This document shows positions 27,325-35,270 of a DNA stretch of 64,000 bases, piece after piece; position 1 is the stretch's first letter; every line of letters starts with the position of its first letter. The stretch is from an uncultured bacterium (lineage in GTDB: Bacteria > Bacillota > Clostridia > Lachnospirales > Lachnospiraceae): the NCBI GenBank assembly GCA_947574055.1, contig CANPIC010000002.1:62001-126000 (forward strand), read 5' to 3'. The notes under the pieces were generated by a model, which had not been told where the DNA came from, ran no database searches, and saw only the letters and a list, made by a program, of their open reading frames with translations. Position numbers and translations under genes: made by a program.

Positions 27325-28743
27325 ATGAATTTTCGATGGGATAAGAAATATCTGTACTGGGGCATTACGGCGTTTCTTGCCGTATGCGGAAGCATTTGCT
27401 TTTATTACCTGCTGTTTCACAGTAAGAAACTGTGGGACGGATTTTTTTCCGTCATCAATATAATTATGCCGGTGGTGGACGGATTTGTCCTTGCTTACCT
27501 GCTTTCTCCCGTCCTTAACCATATTGAGAGAAAGGTGCTTTATCCTCTTTATACATCCATCAGTCACACAGATAGGGCAGATTTTACGACTAAGATCAAA
27601 AAAAGGTTAAGAAAGATCAGTATTTTTATTACGCTCCTGCTTGTTACTCTCGTTCTGTATTGTTTCTTTTCCATCGTGATCAAACAGCTGGTGGACAGCA
27701 TACAAAGCATTATTTTGCAGTTCCCATATTATATCCGCAATCTCAATGACTGGCTTCTTGGCATTTTTGAAAACAACAGAGAGCTGGAAGAAACGATGGC
27801 AACCCTGTTGGAACGTCACGCCGCCAGACTCGAAGAATGGGCCACTACGGAACTGATCCCTCAGGCCAACGCACTGGTAAAGACGTTGTCCACCGGCCTG
27901 ATCGGCAATGTGATTGGTCTGGCAAAAGCGCTTTGGAATCTGCTGATTGGCTTTATCATTTCCATATATCTGCTCGATGGCAAGGAAAACTTTGCCGGAC
28001 AGGGGAAGAAGATTGTTTATTCCTTGTTCCGCACAGATACTGCAAATGTTTTTATCTCCAATGTCCGCTTTATTCACAAGACATTTATCGGATTTGTGAG
28101 TGGTAAGATCGTTGACTCTATCATCATCGGTATCATCTGTTACTTCGGTACAATCCTGATGGGAACACCTTACGCGGTGCTGATCAGTGTTATCATCGGC
28201 GTGACCAATATCATTCCCTTTTTCGGTCCCTATATGGGTGCCATTCCCAGTGCGATCCTGATTCTGATGGTAGATCCCAGGCAGTGCCTTTACTTTATTA
28301 TCTTTATTCTTATTCTCCAGCAATTTGACGGCAATATACTGGGGCCTAAGATTCTGGGAGACTCCACCGGCCTGAACAGCTTTTGGGTGATATTTTCCAT
28401 TACCTTCTTCGGCGGTCTGTTTGGCATCCTGGGCATGGTGATCGGCGTGCCGGTATTTGCGGTTATCTACGCCGGTATCCGTGCGGTTACGGGACGCAGG
28501 CTGGAAGAGAAGCATCTGCCTTCCTCCACGGAAGCGTATATGCAGGTATTCAGCATCGGGCAGGATGGAACATTTCTCAGATACGAGACAGAACCTGGAG
28601 ACGGCCCCGGCCATGAACATAAAGAAAAAAACGGAGAGAGCCGGATCGGATTCGGGGATTCCTGGCTTTTGCTGAAACGCAGAAACAAAGAGCATACCCC
28701 GGTGGATAAAGCGGAAGAAAACGGCGGCAAAAAACGGAAATAA
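27325..28743 (+). CDS. AI-2E family transporter (YdiK/PerM type)
   Basis: This membrane protein of 472 residues has about eight helices: two near the N terminus, one around 100-120, a soluble helical section, then the conserved C-terminal core (GVTNIIPFFGPYMGAIPSAIL, QQFDGNILGPKILGDSTGLN). Family members include an AI-2 exporter and Na+/H+ antiporters, so the substrate is open. A charged C-terminal tail of about 70 residues is poorly conserved. The AGAAGGAGAG site supports the start. Confidence 0.85.
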   Translation: MNFRWDKKYLYWGITAFLAVCGSICFYYLLFHSKKLWDGFFSVINIIMPVVDGFVLAYLLSPVLNHIERKVLYPLYTSISHTDRADFTTKIKKRLRKISIFITLLLVTLVLYCFFSIVIKQLVDSIQSIILQFPYYIRNLNDWLLGIFENNRELEETMATLLERHAARLEEWATTELIPQANALVKTLSTGLIGNVIGLAKALWNLLIGFIISIYLLDGKENFAGQGKKIVYSLFRTDTANVFISNVRFIHKTFIGFVSGKIVDSIIIGIICYFGTILMGTPYAVLISVIIGVTNIIPFFGPYMGAIPSAILILMVDPRQCLYFIIFILILQQFDGNILGPKILGDSTGLNSFWVIFSITFFGGLFGILGMVIGVPVFAVIYAGIRAVTGRRLEEKHLPSSTEAYMQVFSIGQDGTFLRYETEPGDGPGHEHKEKNGESRIGFGDSWLLLKRRNKEHTPVDKAEENGGKKRK

Positions 28744-28812
28744 CAGCTTAGAATATACGTCGGCCTGTGAAAGGATCAGAAACTATTTTTCAGACAAAGG
28801 TGGGAAGATACG

Positions 28813-29256
28813 ATGCGTCTTGTGATACAAAGAGTGTTAAACGGCAGTGTCAGCGTAGAGGGAAAAAACGTCGGTGCCATAGCGAAAGGTTATGTTGTCC
28901 TGGTGGGCGTTTGTGATGCAGATACGGAAGATACCGTGGAAAAAATGACAAAGAAGATGTTGCATCTTCGGCTTTTTGAAGATGCCGCGGGGAAAACCAA
29001 TCTGTCCTTACAGGATGTAGAGGGAGAACTTTTGCTCATTTCCCAGTTTACCCTGTATGCGGACTGTCGCCGTGGCAATCGCCCCGGTTTTACCGGCGCC
29101 GGAAGTCCGGATCATGCCAGACGGCTGTATGAATATATGATTTCCCTGTGCCGGCAGTCCTGTCAGACAGAGCAGGGCATATTCGGGGCAGATATGCAGG
29201 TATCCCTTGTCAATGACGGCCCGTTTACCATCCTGCTTGATTCGGCGGAGATGTAG
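28813..29256 (+). CDS. dtd: D-aminoacyl-tRNA deacylase
   Basis: This 147-residue enzyme removes D-amino acids, and achiral Gly from tRNA-Ala, mischarged on tRNA. Diagnostic motifs are MRLVIQRV at the N terminus, the SQFTL active-site motif and the NDGPFT (GP) motif near the C terminus. In Bacillus it follows relA, but here it stands alone after the AI-2E gene. Confidence 0.95.
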   Translation: MRLVIQRVLNGSVSVEGKNVGAIAKGYVVLVGVCDADTEDTVEKMTKKMLHLRLFEDAAGKTNLSLQDVEGELLLISQFTLYADCRRGNRPGFTGAGSPDHARRLYEYMISLCRQSCQTEQGIFGADMQVSLVNDGPFTILLDSAEM

Positions 29257-29267
29257 CCACATCTCCG
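29246..29267 (+). other. Perfect 9-bp hairpin across the dtd stop codon
   Basis: CGGAGATGT and ACATCTCCG flank an AGCC loop. The dtd TAG stop spans the end of the left arm and the loop. No T-run follows, so it is not a typical intrinsic terminator, but it could end or process the dtd transcript at the border of the AT-rich region. Confidence 0.5.
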
Positions 29268-29310
29268 AGCGGATTCTCAAACAGTTACCATTTACAAAAG
29301 GCAGCGAAAT

Positions 29311-30039
29311 ATGAAGCATAAAGACCATTATAATGATGCGTATCTTTTCAGTCTCTCTCAAAAGATACTTACGGTGATGCCGGATTTTGATGAAGAATAT
29401 TTCTGTCATTCCCTGATTGGCTGCTTGGATGACAAAGAGTTATTTGCCAGACTTGATTGTATTGTCGATGCCATGGTAAAAAGTATGCCCGGCGATTATA
29501 CAAAGAACATGCAGGCATTTTTTAATATGCTGGGTCCTGAACTGGAAAAACCGGAAGGGATGTTCAATTTGGGATGGTGGTTATGGCCCATTGGCAGGTA
29601 TGTGGAACGATATGGAAAGGAAAACTGGATGTTATCACTTTCCTTTTTGAAAGAATTAACAAAGAGATTCACCGGAGAATATGCCATCCGTCCTATCTTA
29701 AAAGAGCATCCGCAAGAAGTAATGGACGAACTGATAAAATGGACCACCGATGACAATGTTCATGTCAGACGGCTTGCAAGCGAAGGTGTCAGAATACGAT
29801 TGCCCTGGTCGCAAAAATTAGTAGTCGCATTAGATCAGTTTGAAAGATATACCACCATTCTTACAAAGTTAAAAGATGACCCGGAAAAATTTGTTCAAAA
29901 AAGTGTCGGCAATAATCTCAATGACTTGTATAAAGAGGCCCCTGAAAAAGCAGATGCTATCATTTCGCAGTGGCAGAAGATGGGCAAAAGCAAAGCGCAA
30001 GACTGGATTATCAAACACGGAAGAAGAAATCAAAAATAG
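29311..30039 (+). CDS. DNA alkylation repair protein (AlkC/AlkD HEAT-like)
   Basis: This 242-residue all-helical protein has HEAT-like repeats. The VRRLASEGVRIRLPW stretch is characteristic of the alkylpurine glycosylase AlkC/AlkD family, which excises 3- and 7-methylpurines. The ribosome-binding site is weak. Base composition is more AT-rich than upstream genes, and the gene is flanked by hairpins on both sides, consistent with a transferred single-gene unit. Confidence 0.85.
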   Translation: MKHKDHYNDAYLFSLSQKILTVMPDFDEEYFCHSLIGCLDDKELFARLDCIVDAMVKSMPGDYTKNMQAFFNMLGPELEKPEGMFNLGWWLWPIGRYVERYGKENWMLSLSFLKELTKRFTGEYAIRPILKEHPQEVMDELIKWTTDDNVHVRRLASEGVRIRLPWSQKLVVALDQFERYTTILTKLKDDPEKFVQKSVGNNLNDLYKEAPEKADAIISQWQKMGKSKAQDWIIKHGRRNQK

Positions 30040-30052
30040 AAATCAAAAATAA

Positions 30053-30094
30053 GCGGAAGAAACCTGAAACAAAGCAGATTTCTTCCGCATTTTT
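30053..30094 (+). terminator. Rho-independent terminator after the alkylation repair gene
   Basis: A perfect 10-bp stem, GCGGAAGAAA/TTTCTTCCGC, with a 16-base loop is followed by ATTTTT. Just before it, AGAAATCAAAAAT is duplicated in tandem over the stop codon. Confidence 0.92.
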
Positions 30095-30173
30095 ACATAA
30101 TAAAGATCAGTCATCATTGAACCGCAGTCTTATAGGTGCACGGGGCAGTTCAGTTCATAGGAGGGCAATTTCT

Positions 30174-30644
30174 ATGAAGATCATTTTTGAAAATGGTGAT
30201 ATATTAAATAAAAAAGGAGTCTCATATATGAACAATAATCCAGTTGTAAAGCAGGTAGTGGACTATATAGAAACACATATGGATGAGGATTTATCGCTTG
30301 ATAAAATAGCTAATACCTTACATTATTCAAAATTTTATATAGCCAGAATTTTTGCTGAGCAAACGAAATGTACGGTTTATAAATATATACAGGGACGTAG
30401 ATTGACTTTGGCTGCCCAAAAACTTGTGGAAACAAAGCAGCCCATTGTCGAAATCGCCTATGAAGCACATTACGACTCACAGCAGGCTTTCACATTGGCT
30501 TTTAAACAATTATATAAATGTCCGCCCAATATTTATAGGAAAAATGGTATGTTCTCCCCTAAGCAACCGAAGATCAGCATGTTGAGTCCGTTGCATGGAT
30601 ATTTGTTCGGGTATTATTTGACAGGAGGTAAATCAGCAGCATGA
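30174..30644 (+). CDS. AraC-family HTH protein, DNA-binding domain only
   Basis: The 156-residue form starts at ATG 30174 behind AGGAGGG. A second in-frame ATG at 30228, also with a good AAAGGAG site, gives 138 residues and begins right at the domain. The two helix-turn-helices are [21 protein letters not shown] and [23 protein letters not shown]. No sensor domain is present; the C-terminal 35 residues are unassigned. The stop overlaps the clpP start by ATGA, so the regulator and protease are translationally coupled. It is AT-rich compared with housekeeping neighbours. Confidence 0.85.
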   Translation: MKIIFENGDILNKKGVSYMNNNPVVKQVVDYIETHMDEDLSLDKIANTLHYSKFYIARIFAEQTKCTVYKYIQGRRLTLAAQKLVETKQPIVEIAYEAHYDSQQAFTLAFKQLYKCPPNIYRKNGMFSPKQPKISMLSPLHGYLFGYYLTGGKSAA

Positions 30645-31240
30645 GTACAGTTCCTTATGTTATTGAACAAACAGACCGTGGAGAACGTAGTTATGATATT
30701 TATTCAAGGCTATTGTCCGACAGGATTGTTTTTTTAGGAGAAGAAGTAAGTGATGCTTCAGCAAGTTTGATTATTGCACAAATGCTGTTTTTAGAATCAC
30801 AAGATCCGGAGAAAGATATCCAGTTTTATATAAATAGTCCTGGGGGGTCTGTTTCAGCGGGGTTTGCTGTTTATGACACAATGCAATATGTCAAATGTGA
30901 TGTATCAACAATATGCATAGGTCTTGCTGCCAGTTTTGGAGCCTTTTTATTGGCAGGAGGCGCAAAAGGAAAACGTTTCGCTTTGCCTAATGCAGAAATT
31001 ATGATACATCAGCCTGCTATTCATGGAAATGGGGTGCAAGGGCAGGCAACCGATATAAAAATCATTTCTGATCACATACAAAAGAGCAAACAACGATTAA
31101 ATACTATTTTATCACAAAATACAGGCAAAAGTATGGATGAAGTTGCCAGTGCAACGGAGCGCGATCATTATATGACAGCATGGGAAGCAATGGATTTTGG
31201 AATCATTGATAAAATTATAGATAAACGCAGCATATATTGA
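30641..31240 (+). CDS. clpP: ClpP-family serine protease (accessory paralogue)
   Basis: This 199-residue protein has a complete triad: Ser98 (GLAASFGA), His123 (MIHQP) and Asp175 (ERDHY). The N-terminal segment and the handle helix region are normal for ClpP. No clpX or other AAA+ unfoldase is adjacent. It follows an AraC-type regulator with an ATGA overlap, unlike the usual tig-clpP-clpX-lon context, so it is probably a second, regulated ClpP. Its 3' end faces the transglutaminase gene with only 3 bp between stops. AT-rich composition suggests acquisition. Confidence 0.9.
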   Translation: MSTVPYVIEQTDRGERSYDIYSRLLSDRIVFLGEEVSDASASLIIAQMLFLESQDPEKDIQFYINSPGGSVSAGFAVYDTMQYVKCDVSTICIGLAASFGAFLLAGGAKGKRFALPNAEIMIHQPAIHGNGVQGQATDIKIISDHIQKSKQRLNTILSQNTGKSMDEVASATERDHYMTAWEAMDFGIIDKIIDKRSIY

Positions 31241-31243
31241 CAA

Positions 31244-32194
31244 TCATTTATAATCAAATAAATATTTTCTTTCTGCATATTTCTCTGCCACCTGTGCCTG
31301 AGTGGGGCCAAAACGGAAATTGCTCAGCGTACCATTTCCCCGCAGGGTGATCAGATAATCAATGTGGGGATCGAATATATACACCGTACCGTCAGGTCCA
31401 TCCATCTGGCACCATGTATGTGGTGTATATCCGCCTCCGCTTGTGGTGGTGGAACCGCCTACCATATACATCGGCAGACCCAGCTTCCATGCCATCACGG
31501 CAAAAGTCATGCTGAATGTATCGCAAACGCCCGCTTTTATGATCAGCGTCCCGTAGGCAGCATTAAAAGCGCCTATAACATCAGGGCCAACCGGTATTTC
31601 ATATGAAAACGGAACATCTGGCACATCTTCGTATCTTTCATCTTTTATATTGAGAATTAAATAATCATAGCAGGCCTTGAGTTTATCATGCGTATCCATA
31701 TCCGGTGTAAGGATCTGTGCAAAAATAGTATCCAGCATTGCATCCAGCTCAGGAAGACCAGTAGTTGCATCCGGATAGAGCGGTATAGAATCCAGCATTT
31801 GACGCAGCCCTTTATAACGTATATCTTTTTGTGTACTTGGCATACTGAATATGGGCTGCTGGCCTGGCAGTCCTGTGGCGCTGCGTACCCTCTCGTCTGC
31901 ATACAGTGAACCGTCAGGGGCTGTCAGAATCGGACAGGGTTGTTTCAGATAGGAGGAGATAACCTGCCCATCAGCATCAAAATAGAACCATAGCCCTGAG
32001 AAATCATCCAGCACCCATTTATTGGCGGCCAGACTGCCATCTGCTTCTTTACAGCAAAGTCCTCCAAAATTGTAATCCCAAACGACTGTTTCAGCGGATG
32101 CTGTCAGTGATGATCCTGCAAACATGCACACGGTAGCAGTCACTGCCAACATCTTTTTTATCTTTTTTGCAGAAAGCAATTTCATTTTTTTCAT
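31244..32194 (-). CDS. Secreted transglutaminase-like protein
   Basis: The 316-residue product has a signal peptide (lysine-rich start, hydrophobic core, cleavage near TASA-ET). A single choline-binding-like repeat (WVLDDFSGLWFYFDADGQV) is followed by a transglutaminase-like domain with Cys in AGVCDTFS, His in HTWCQ and Asp in FDPHID. The family performs cysteine-protease or cross-linking chemistry on surface proteins. I prefer the ATG at 32194, which has GGGGAAA upstream; the one at 32209 lacks a site. A minus-strand TATAAT at 32228-32233 is a possible -10 element, with only a weak -35. Confidence 0.85.
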   Translation of the reverse strand: MKKMKLLSAKKIKKMLAVTATVCMFAGSSLTASAETVVWDYNFGGLCCKEADGSLAANKWVLDDFSGLWFYFDADGQVISSYLKQPCPILTAPDGSLYADERVRSATGLPGQQPIFSMPSTQKDIRYKGLRQMLDSIPLYPDATTGLPELDAMLDTIFAQILTPDMDTHDKLKACYDYLILNIKDERYEDVPDVPFSYEIPVGPDVIGAFNAAYGTLIIKAGVCDTFSMTFAVMAWKLGLPMYMVGGSTTTSGGGYTPHTWCQMDGPDGTVYIFDPHIDYLITLRGNGTLSNFRFGPTQAQVAEKYAERKYLFDYK

Positions 32195-32309
32195 AGTATT
32201 TTTCCCCATTTGTAAGATATTACGTCAATTATATCATATAATTACACTTATCAGAAACATGATTTTCAAATGCACTCAAAACACACTGCAAGTTCTGTGA
32301 TACGATAGA

Positions 32310-32343
32310 AACTATTCGTTAAAGTTGTCTTTTGCGAATAGTT
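32310..32343. repeat. 34-bp dyad between the transglutaminase and recombinase genes
   Basis: AACTATTCGTTAAAG and CTTTTGCGAATAGTT form 15-bp arms (13 of 15 paired, outer 9 perfect) around a 4-bp TTGT centre. The dyad sits in the 302-bp gap between two divergent genes. It lies about 65 bp upstream of the recombinase promoter and 80 bp upstream of the transglutaminase -10. It could be a transcription-factor operator or a tyrosine-recombinase core site. The rest of this gap (32195-32309, 32344-32416) shows nothing else I can name. Confidence 0.7.
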
Positions 32344-32416
32344 AGATCTCACTCTTTTTCTTCTTTTGGATACACAAAACATTGATTGGAAAGGCCTCGA
32401 TTGCTGCTGGTCATAA

Positions 32417-32445
32417 TTGACGTTTTAATCCGGCTACGTTATTAT
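32417..32445 (+). promoter_or_regulatory. Sigma-A-type promoter for the tyrosine recombinase
   Basis: TTGACG at 32417-32422 and TATTAT at 32440-32445 are separated by 17 bases. The predicted 5' UTR is about 45 bases. Confidence 0.8.
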
Positions 32446-32496
32446 TAAAGGGAAACAAATAATGACCAATAACCATTTTACAAATAGGACTAAAAT

Positions 32497-33594
32497 ATGG
32501 AACAAAATACAGATCGTATTGTCGAACAAAACAAGCAGGTTCTGAAGTCACAAAATTATCATGAAGAAGAAAACAAGAAAAATATATTGCGGATGCGTGA
32601 AGTCTTGTCTACACTGCCACCTTTCTGCAAACGTTTTTTTCGTGGTATCGAAAATCAGACATCGGCCAGAACAAGACTTGCCTATGCTTATGACATCAGG
32701 CTGTTTTTCGAATTTTTACATGAAACCAACGGTGTTTATAAGAAAATGGATATTGTGGATTTTCCCATGTCCATTTTGGATGAAATCGGCAGAGAGGATA
32801 TTGAAGAATATATGGAATACCTCTCCCTGTATATCCGGGACGGGCAGGAAATAGTGAATAATGAGCGTGGGAAATCGAGAAAGCTGGCTTCTCTTAGAAG
32901 TTTTTATAATTATTATTTTTGCAGTGAACTGATCAAAAATAATCCGCCATCGCTTGTGCCCATGCCAAAACTGCATGAAAAGGAAATTATAAGATTGGAC
33001 CCCAATGAGGTGGCCACGCTTCTGGATCAGGTTGAAGCCGGTTCCAAGCTGACCAAAAGCCAGCAACGCTTTCATGATAAAACCAAAGTAAGGGACCTTG
33101 CCATTCTTACTCTCCTTCTCGGCACAGGTATCCGCGTCTCAGAATGTGTGGGACTTAATATCGAAGATGTTGATTTTGACAATCTGGGCATCAAAGTGCG
33201 CCGCAAGGGAGGCTATGAAGATATTGTATATTTTGGAGACGAAGTGGAAGCAGCGCTTCTTTCTTATCTGCAGCAAAGGAACCATATCTTAACTCTTTCC
33301 GGGCATGAGAATGCCTTGTTTCTCTCCCTTCAAAACAGAAGGATTACCGTGCGGGCAGTAGAAAATCTGGTAAAAAAATATGCTTCTCTTGTAACGGGCC
33401 TGAAAAAAATTACGCCTCATAAACTCAGAAGTACTTATGGCACGACCTTGTATCAGGAAACCGGCGATATTTATCTGGTAGCTGATGTACTCGGACATAA
33501 AGATGTCAATACTACCCGCAAACACTATGCTGCCATGCAGGATGCCAATAAAAGAAAAGCCGCCAAAACACTCCGCCTGAGGGAAGATTTATAG
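32497..33594 (+). CDS. Tyrosine recombinase (XerC/XerD-like)
   Basis: This 365-residue protein has an N-terminal SAM-like core-binding domain (about 45-150) and a catalytic domain with the full set: Arg213 (TGIRVSE), Lys237, His308 and Arg311 (PHKLRST), His334 (LGHKD) and nucleophile Tyr344 (KHYA). The N terminus is about 40 residues longer than XerC/D and charged. It lies next to the LysM/lexA SOS module. It could be a chromosomal Xer-type enzyme or an element integrase; no prophage genes are nearby. Confidence 0.88.
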   Translation: MEQNTDRIVEQNKQVLKSQNYHEEENKKNILRMREVLSTLPPFCKRFFRGIENQTSARTRLAYAYDIRLFFEFLHETNGVYKKMDIVDFPMSILDEIGREDIEEYMEYLSLYIRDGQEIVNNERGKSRKLASLRSFYNYYFCSELIKNNPPSLVPMPKLHEKEIIRLDPNEVATLLDQVEAGSKLTKSQQRFHDKTKVRDLAILTLLLGTGIRVSECVGLNIEDVDFDNLGIKVRRKGGYEDIVYFGDEVEAALLSYLQQRNHILTLSGHENALFLSLQNRRITVRAVENLVKKYASLVTGLKKITPHKLRSTYGTTLYQETGDIYLVADVLGHKDVNTTRKHYAAMQDANKRKAAKTLRLREDL

Positions 33595-33643
33595 CTATGC
33601 GACATACGGAAGACTTTGCCCGTATCCTTTTGAAAAAGACAAA

Positions 33644-34006
33644 CTACGGATTAAAGTAAGGAATGACCAGATACATGCCCGCTCTGATTTCTTCATCCGC
33701 AAGAGAATTGATACTGCACAATTCACGGATGTAATCTTCTTCACATGAGTAATGATGATCCATATAGGTACGGGCTATGGACCAGAGCGTATCTCCTTCC
33801 CGGATCAGGATGCTTGTATAATATTTATGTTCTCCGGACATCTCCTGTTCCTTGGCATTGGACAGGAATCCGGAACAGGTAAAGGTAAGTGACAGAACGA
33901 GCCAGACAGTTGTCACAAATAACAGTACATTCCGCCGGCGTTCCTGCCGCCTTTTCAGACGATTGCTGTGTATTCTTCTCTCACTGATTTTGTCCTGTCT
34001 GCGCAT
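33644..34006 (-). CDS. LysM membrane protein, YneA-like SOS division inhibitor candidate
   Basis: This 120-residue protein has a very basic N terminus, one membrane helix (about 27-47, VLLFVTTVWLVLSLTFTC) and a single C-terminal LysM domain (YTSILIREGDTLWSIARTY to MYLVIPY). Architecture, size and divergent placement beside lexA match Bacillus yneA, an SOS-induced suppressor of division. The start has AGGAGG nine bases upstream. Its promoter is consensus and carries LexA-box-like sites. Function is inferred from context. Confidence 0.8.
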   Translation of the reverse strand: MRRQDKISERRIHSNRLKRRQERRRNVLLFVTTVWLVLSLTFTCSGFLSNAKEQEMSGEHKYYTSILIREGDTLWSIARTYMDHHYSCEEDYIRELCSINSLADEEIRAGMYLVIPYFNP

Positions 34007-34063
34007 ATCCTGCCGCCTCCTATTCCTTGATTTTGAAAGTATTCAGCAAAAAATGATTCTGTC

Positions 34064-34090
34064 CGAACATAAGTTACGAACATTTGTTTG
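34064..34090. promoter_or_regulatory. Two adjacent LexA-box-like sites downstream of the yneA-like start site
   Basis: CGAACATAAGTTAC (34064-34077) and CGAACATTTGTTTG (34077-34090) share one base. The second matches the Gram-positive LexA consensus CGAACRNRYGTTYG at all but one position. Both lie just downstream of the minus-strand -10, where a bound repressor would block transcription. Confidence 0.75.
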
Positions 34091-34098
34091 ATAAGCGC

Positions 34099-34127
34099 AT
34101 TATACAGAACAAATTTTCGATTGTCAA
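34099..34127 (-). promoter_or_regulatory. Consensus promoter of the yneA-like gene with an internal LexA half-box
   Basis: Read on the minus strand, TTGACA (34122-34127) and TATAAT (34099-34104) are separated by 17 bases, a perfect sigma-A promoter. The spacer contains a partial LexA site (AGAACAAATTTTCG, 34106-34119). Such a strong promoter would need tight repression. Confidence 0.88.
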
Positions 34128-34146
34128 TGCTTTTTGAAAAAATTTC

Positions 34147-34173
34147 CGAACAAATATTTGGAATATATGTTTG
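34147..34173. promoter_or_regulatory. Two LexA-box-like sites at the lexA promoter
   Basis: CGAACAAATATTTG (34147-34160) and GGAATATATGTTTG (34160-34173) each match the CGAACRNRYGTTYG consensus at most positions. The second overlaps the lexA -35 element, as expected for autorepression. Confidence 0.7.
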
Positions 34174-34199
34174 CCTTTTGGTGCTTTTTGTGTTATACT
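34171..34199 (+). promoter_or_regulatory. lexA promoter
   Basis: TTGCCT (34171-34176) and TATACT (34194-34199) are separated by 17 bases, about 55 bp upstream of the lexA start. Confidence 0.82.
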
Positions 34200-34254
34200 G
34201 TACCAAAGCCCCCACAGCAGGCTGATGGGGACATAGCAAATGGGAGGTATTACA

Positions 34255-34875
34255 ATGGGATATGGAAAGATTACTGCCAAGCAGTCTGAAATCTTAGAAT
34301 ATATTAAAAGTGAGATTTTGCAGAAGGGATATCCCCCTGCAGTTCGTGAGATATGTGAAGCGGTTCATTTGAAGTCTACTTCTTCTGTACATTCACATCT
34401 GGAAACTTTGGAAAAGAACGGTTATATCCGCAGGGACCCCACAAAACCACGTGCCATTGAAATCTGTGATGATTCTTTTCAGATGGTACGTACCGAAACG
34501 GTAAGTCTGCCGGTGATCGGTACGGTAGCGGCGGGAATCCCGATTTTTGCCGAAGAAAATATCACACAATATTTTCCCGTACCTGCGGAAATGGTGCCGA
34601 AGGGAGAGCCATCTTTTGTCCTTAAAGTAAAAGGGGACTCCATGGTCAATGCCGGTATTTTTGACGGTGATCAGATCTTTGTGCAGACCTGTAATACGGC
34701 ATACAATGGGGACACGGTAGTCGCGCTTGTGGACGATTCTGCCACAGTCAAGACTTTTTATAAGGAAGAAGGACATATTCGTCTGCAGCCGGAGAATGAC
34801 ACAATGGAGCCTATTATCGTGGATGACTGTCAGATCCTCGGAAAAGTTTATGGTGTATTTCGTCTCTTTTCCTGA
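34255..34875 (+). CDS. lexA: SOS repressor LexA
   Basis: This repressor of 206 residues has an N-terminal winged helix (GYPPAVREICEAVHLKSTSSVHSHL), an Ala-Gly self-cleavage site in VAAGIPIF, and the Ser/Lys dyad Ser129 (GDSM) and Lys166 (ATVKTF). RecA filaments trigger self-cleavage on DNA damage. The start is ATG 34255 behind GGGAGG; an ATG at 34240 lies before that site. It is divergent from the YneA-like gene. Confidence 0.97.
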   Translation: MGYGKITAKQSEILEYIKSEILQKGYPPAVREICEAVHLKSTSSVHSHLETLEKNGYIRRDPTKPRAIEICDDSFQMVRTETVSLPVIGTVAAGIPIFAEENITQYFPVPAEMVPKGEPSFVLKVKGDSMVNAGIFDGDQIFVQTCNTAYNGDTVVALVDDSATVKTFYKEEGHIRLQPENDTMEPIIVDDCQILGKVYGVFRLFS

Positions 34876-34916
34876 CAGAACCTGTTAAAATAAGGCCAAA
34901 GGTATGGACGGGAAGA

Positions 34917-35270
34917 TTACAGTTCTTCCGGACTGATCAGCTTCCCGTCTCTCCAGATCCGGTCCAGATCATAAAAAAGCCGGTTTTCTTTATCAAAAAT
35001 ATGAATGACAATATCTCTGTAGTCCATCAGAATCCAGCTGGCGGTATCATATCCTTCCACCTGCTTCAGAGGAAGCCCTTCTCTCCCCAATGCCTCTTCC
35101 ACATGGTCTGCCAGAGTCTGTATCTGACTTTTATTTGTTCCGTTTGCGATGATAAAATAGTCTGCCAGAGTCGATATCCCACTGATGTCAATTACATGTA
35201 TGTCTTCCGCTTTTTTTGCTTCCAAAGCTGTGATAGCAATTTTGGCCAGTTCTTTGACGGTTTTTGTCAT
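34917..35270 (-). CDS. rsfS: Ribosomal silencing factor RsfS
   Basis: This 117-residue protein binds L14 and blocks 30S-50S joining in starvation. Family motifs are ISTLADYFIIANGTNKSQIQTLAD, GYDTASWILMDYRDIVIHIF and FYDLDRIW. Its start overlaps the yqeK stop by ATGA, giving the classic nadD-yqeK-rsfS order. Its stop faces lexA across 41 bp with no visible terminator. Confidence 0.95.
   Translation of the reverse strand: MTKTVKELAKIAITALEAKKAEDIHVIDISGISTLADYFIIANGTNKSQIQTLADHVEEALGREGLPLKQVEGYDTASWILMDYRDIVIHIFDKENRLFYDLDRIWRDGKLISPEEL

Noticed and set aside
27607-28695. 362-codon minus-strand frame
   Set aside because: Antisense to the AI-2E transporter; no coding signature.
32310-32343. 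Chromosomal dif site
   Set aside because: The dyad arms do not resemble the Firmicutes dif sequence I remember, so I do not call it dif.
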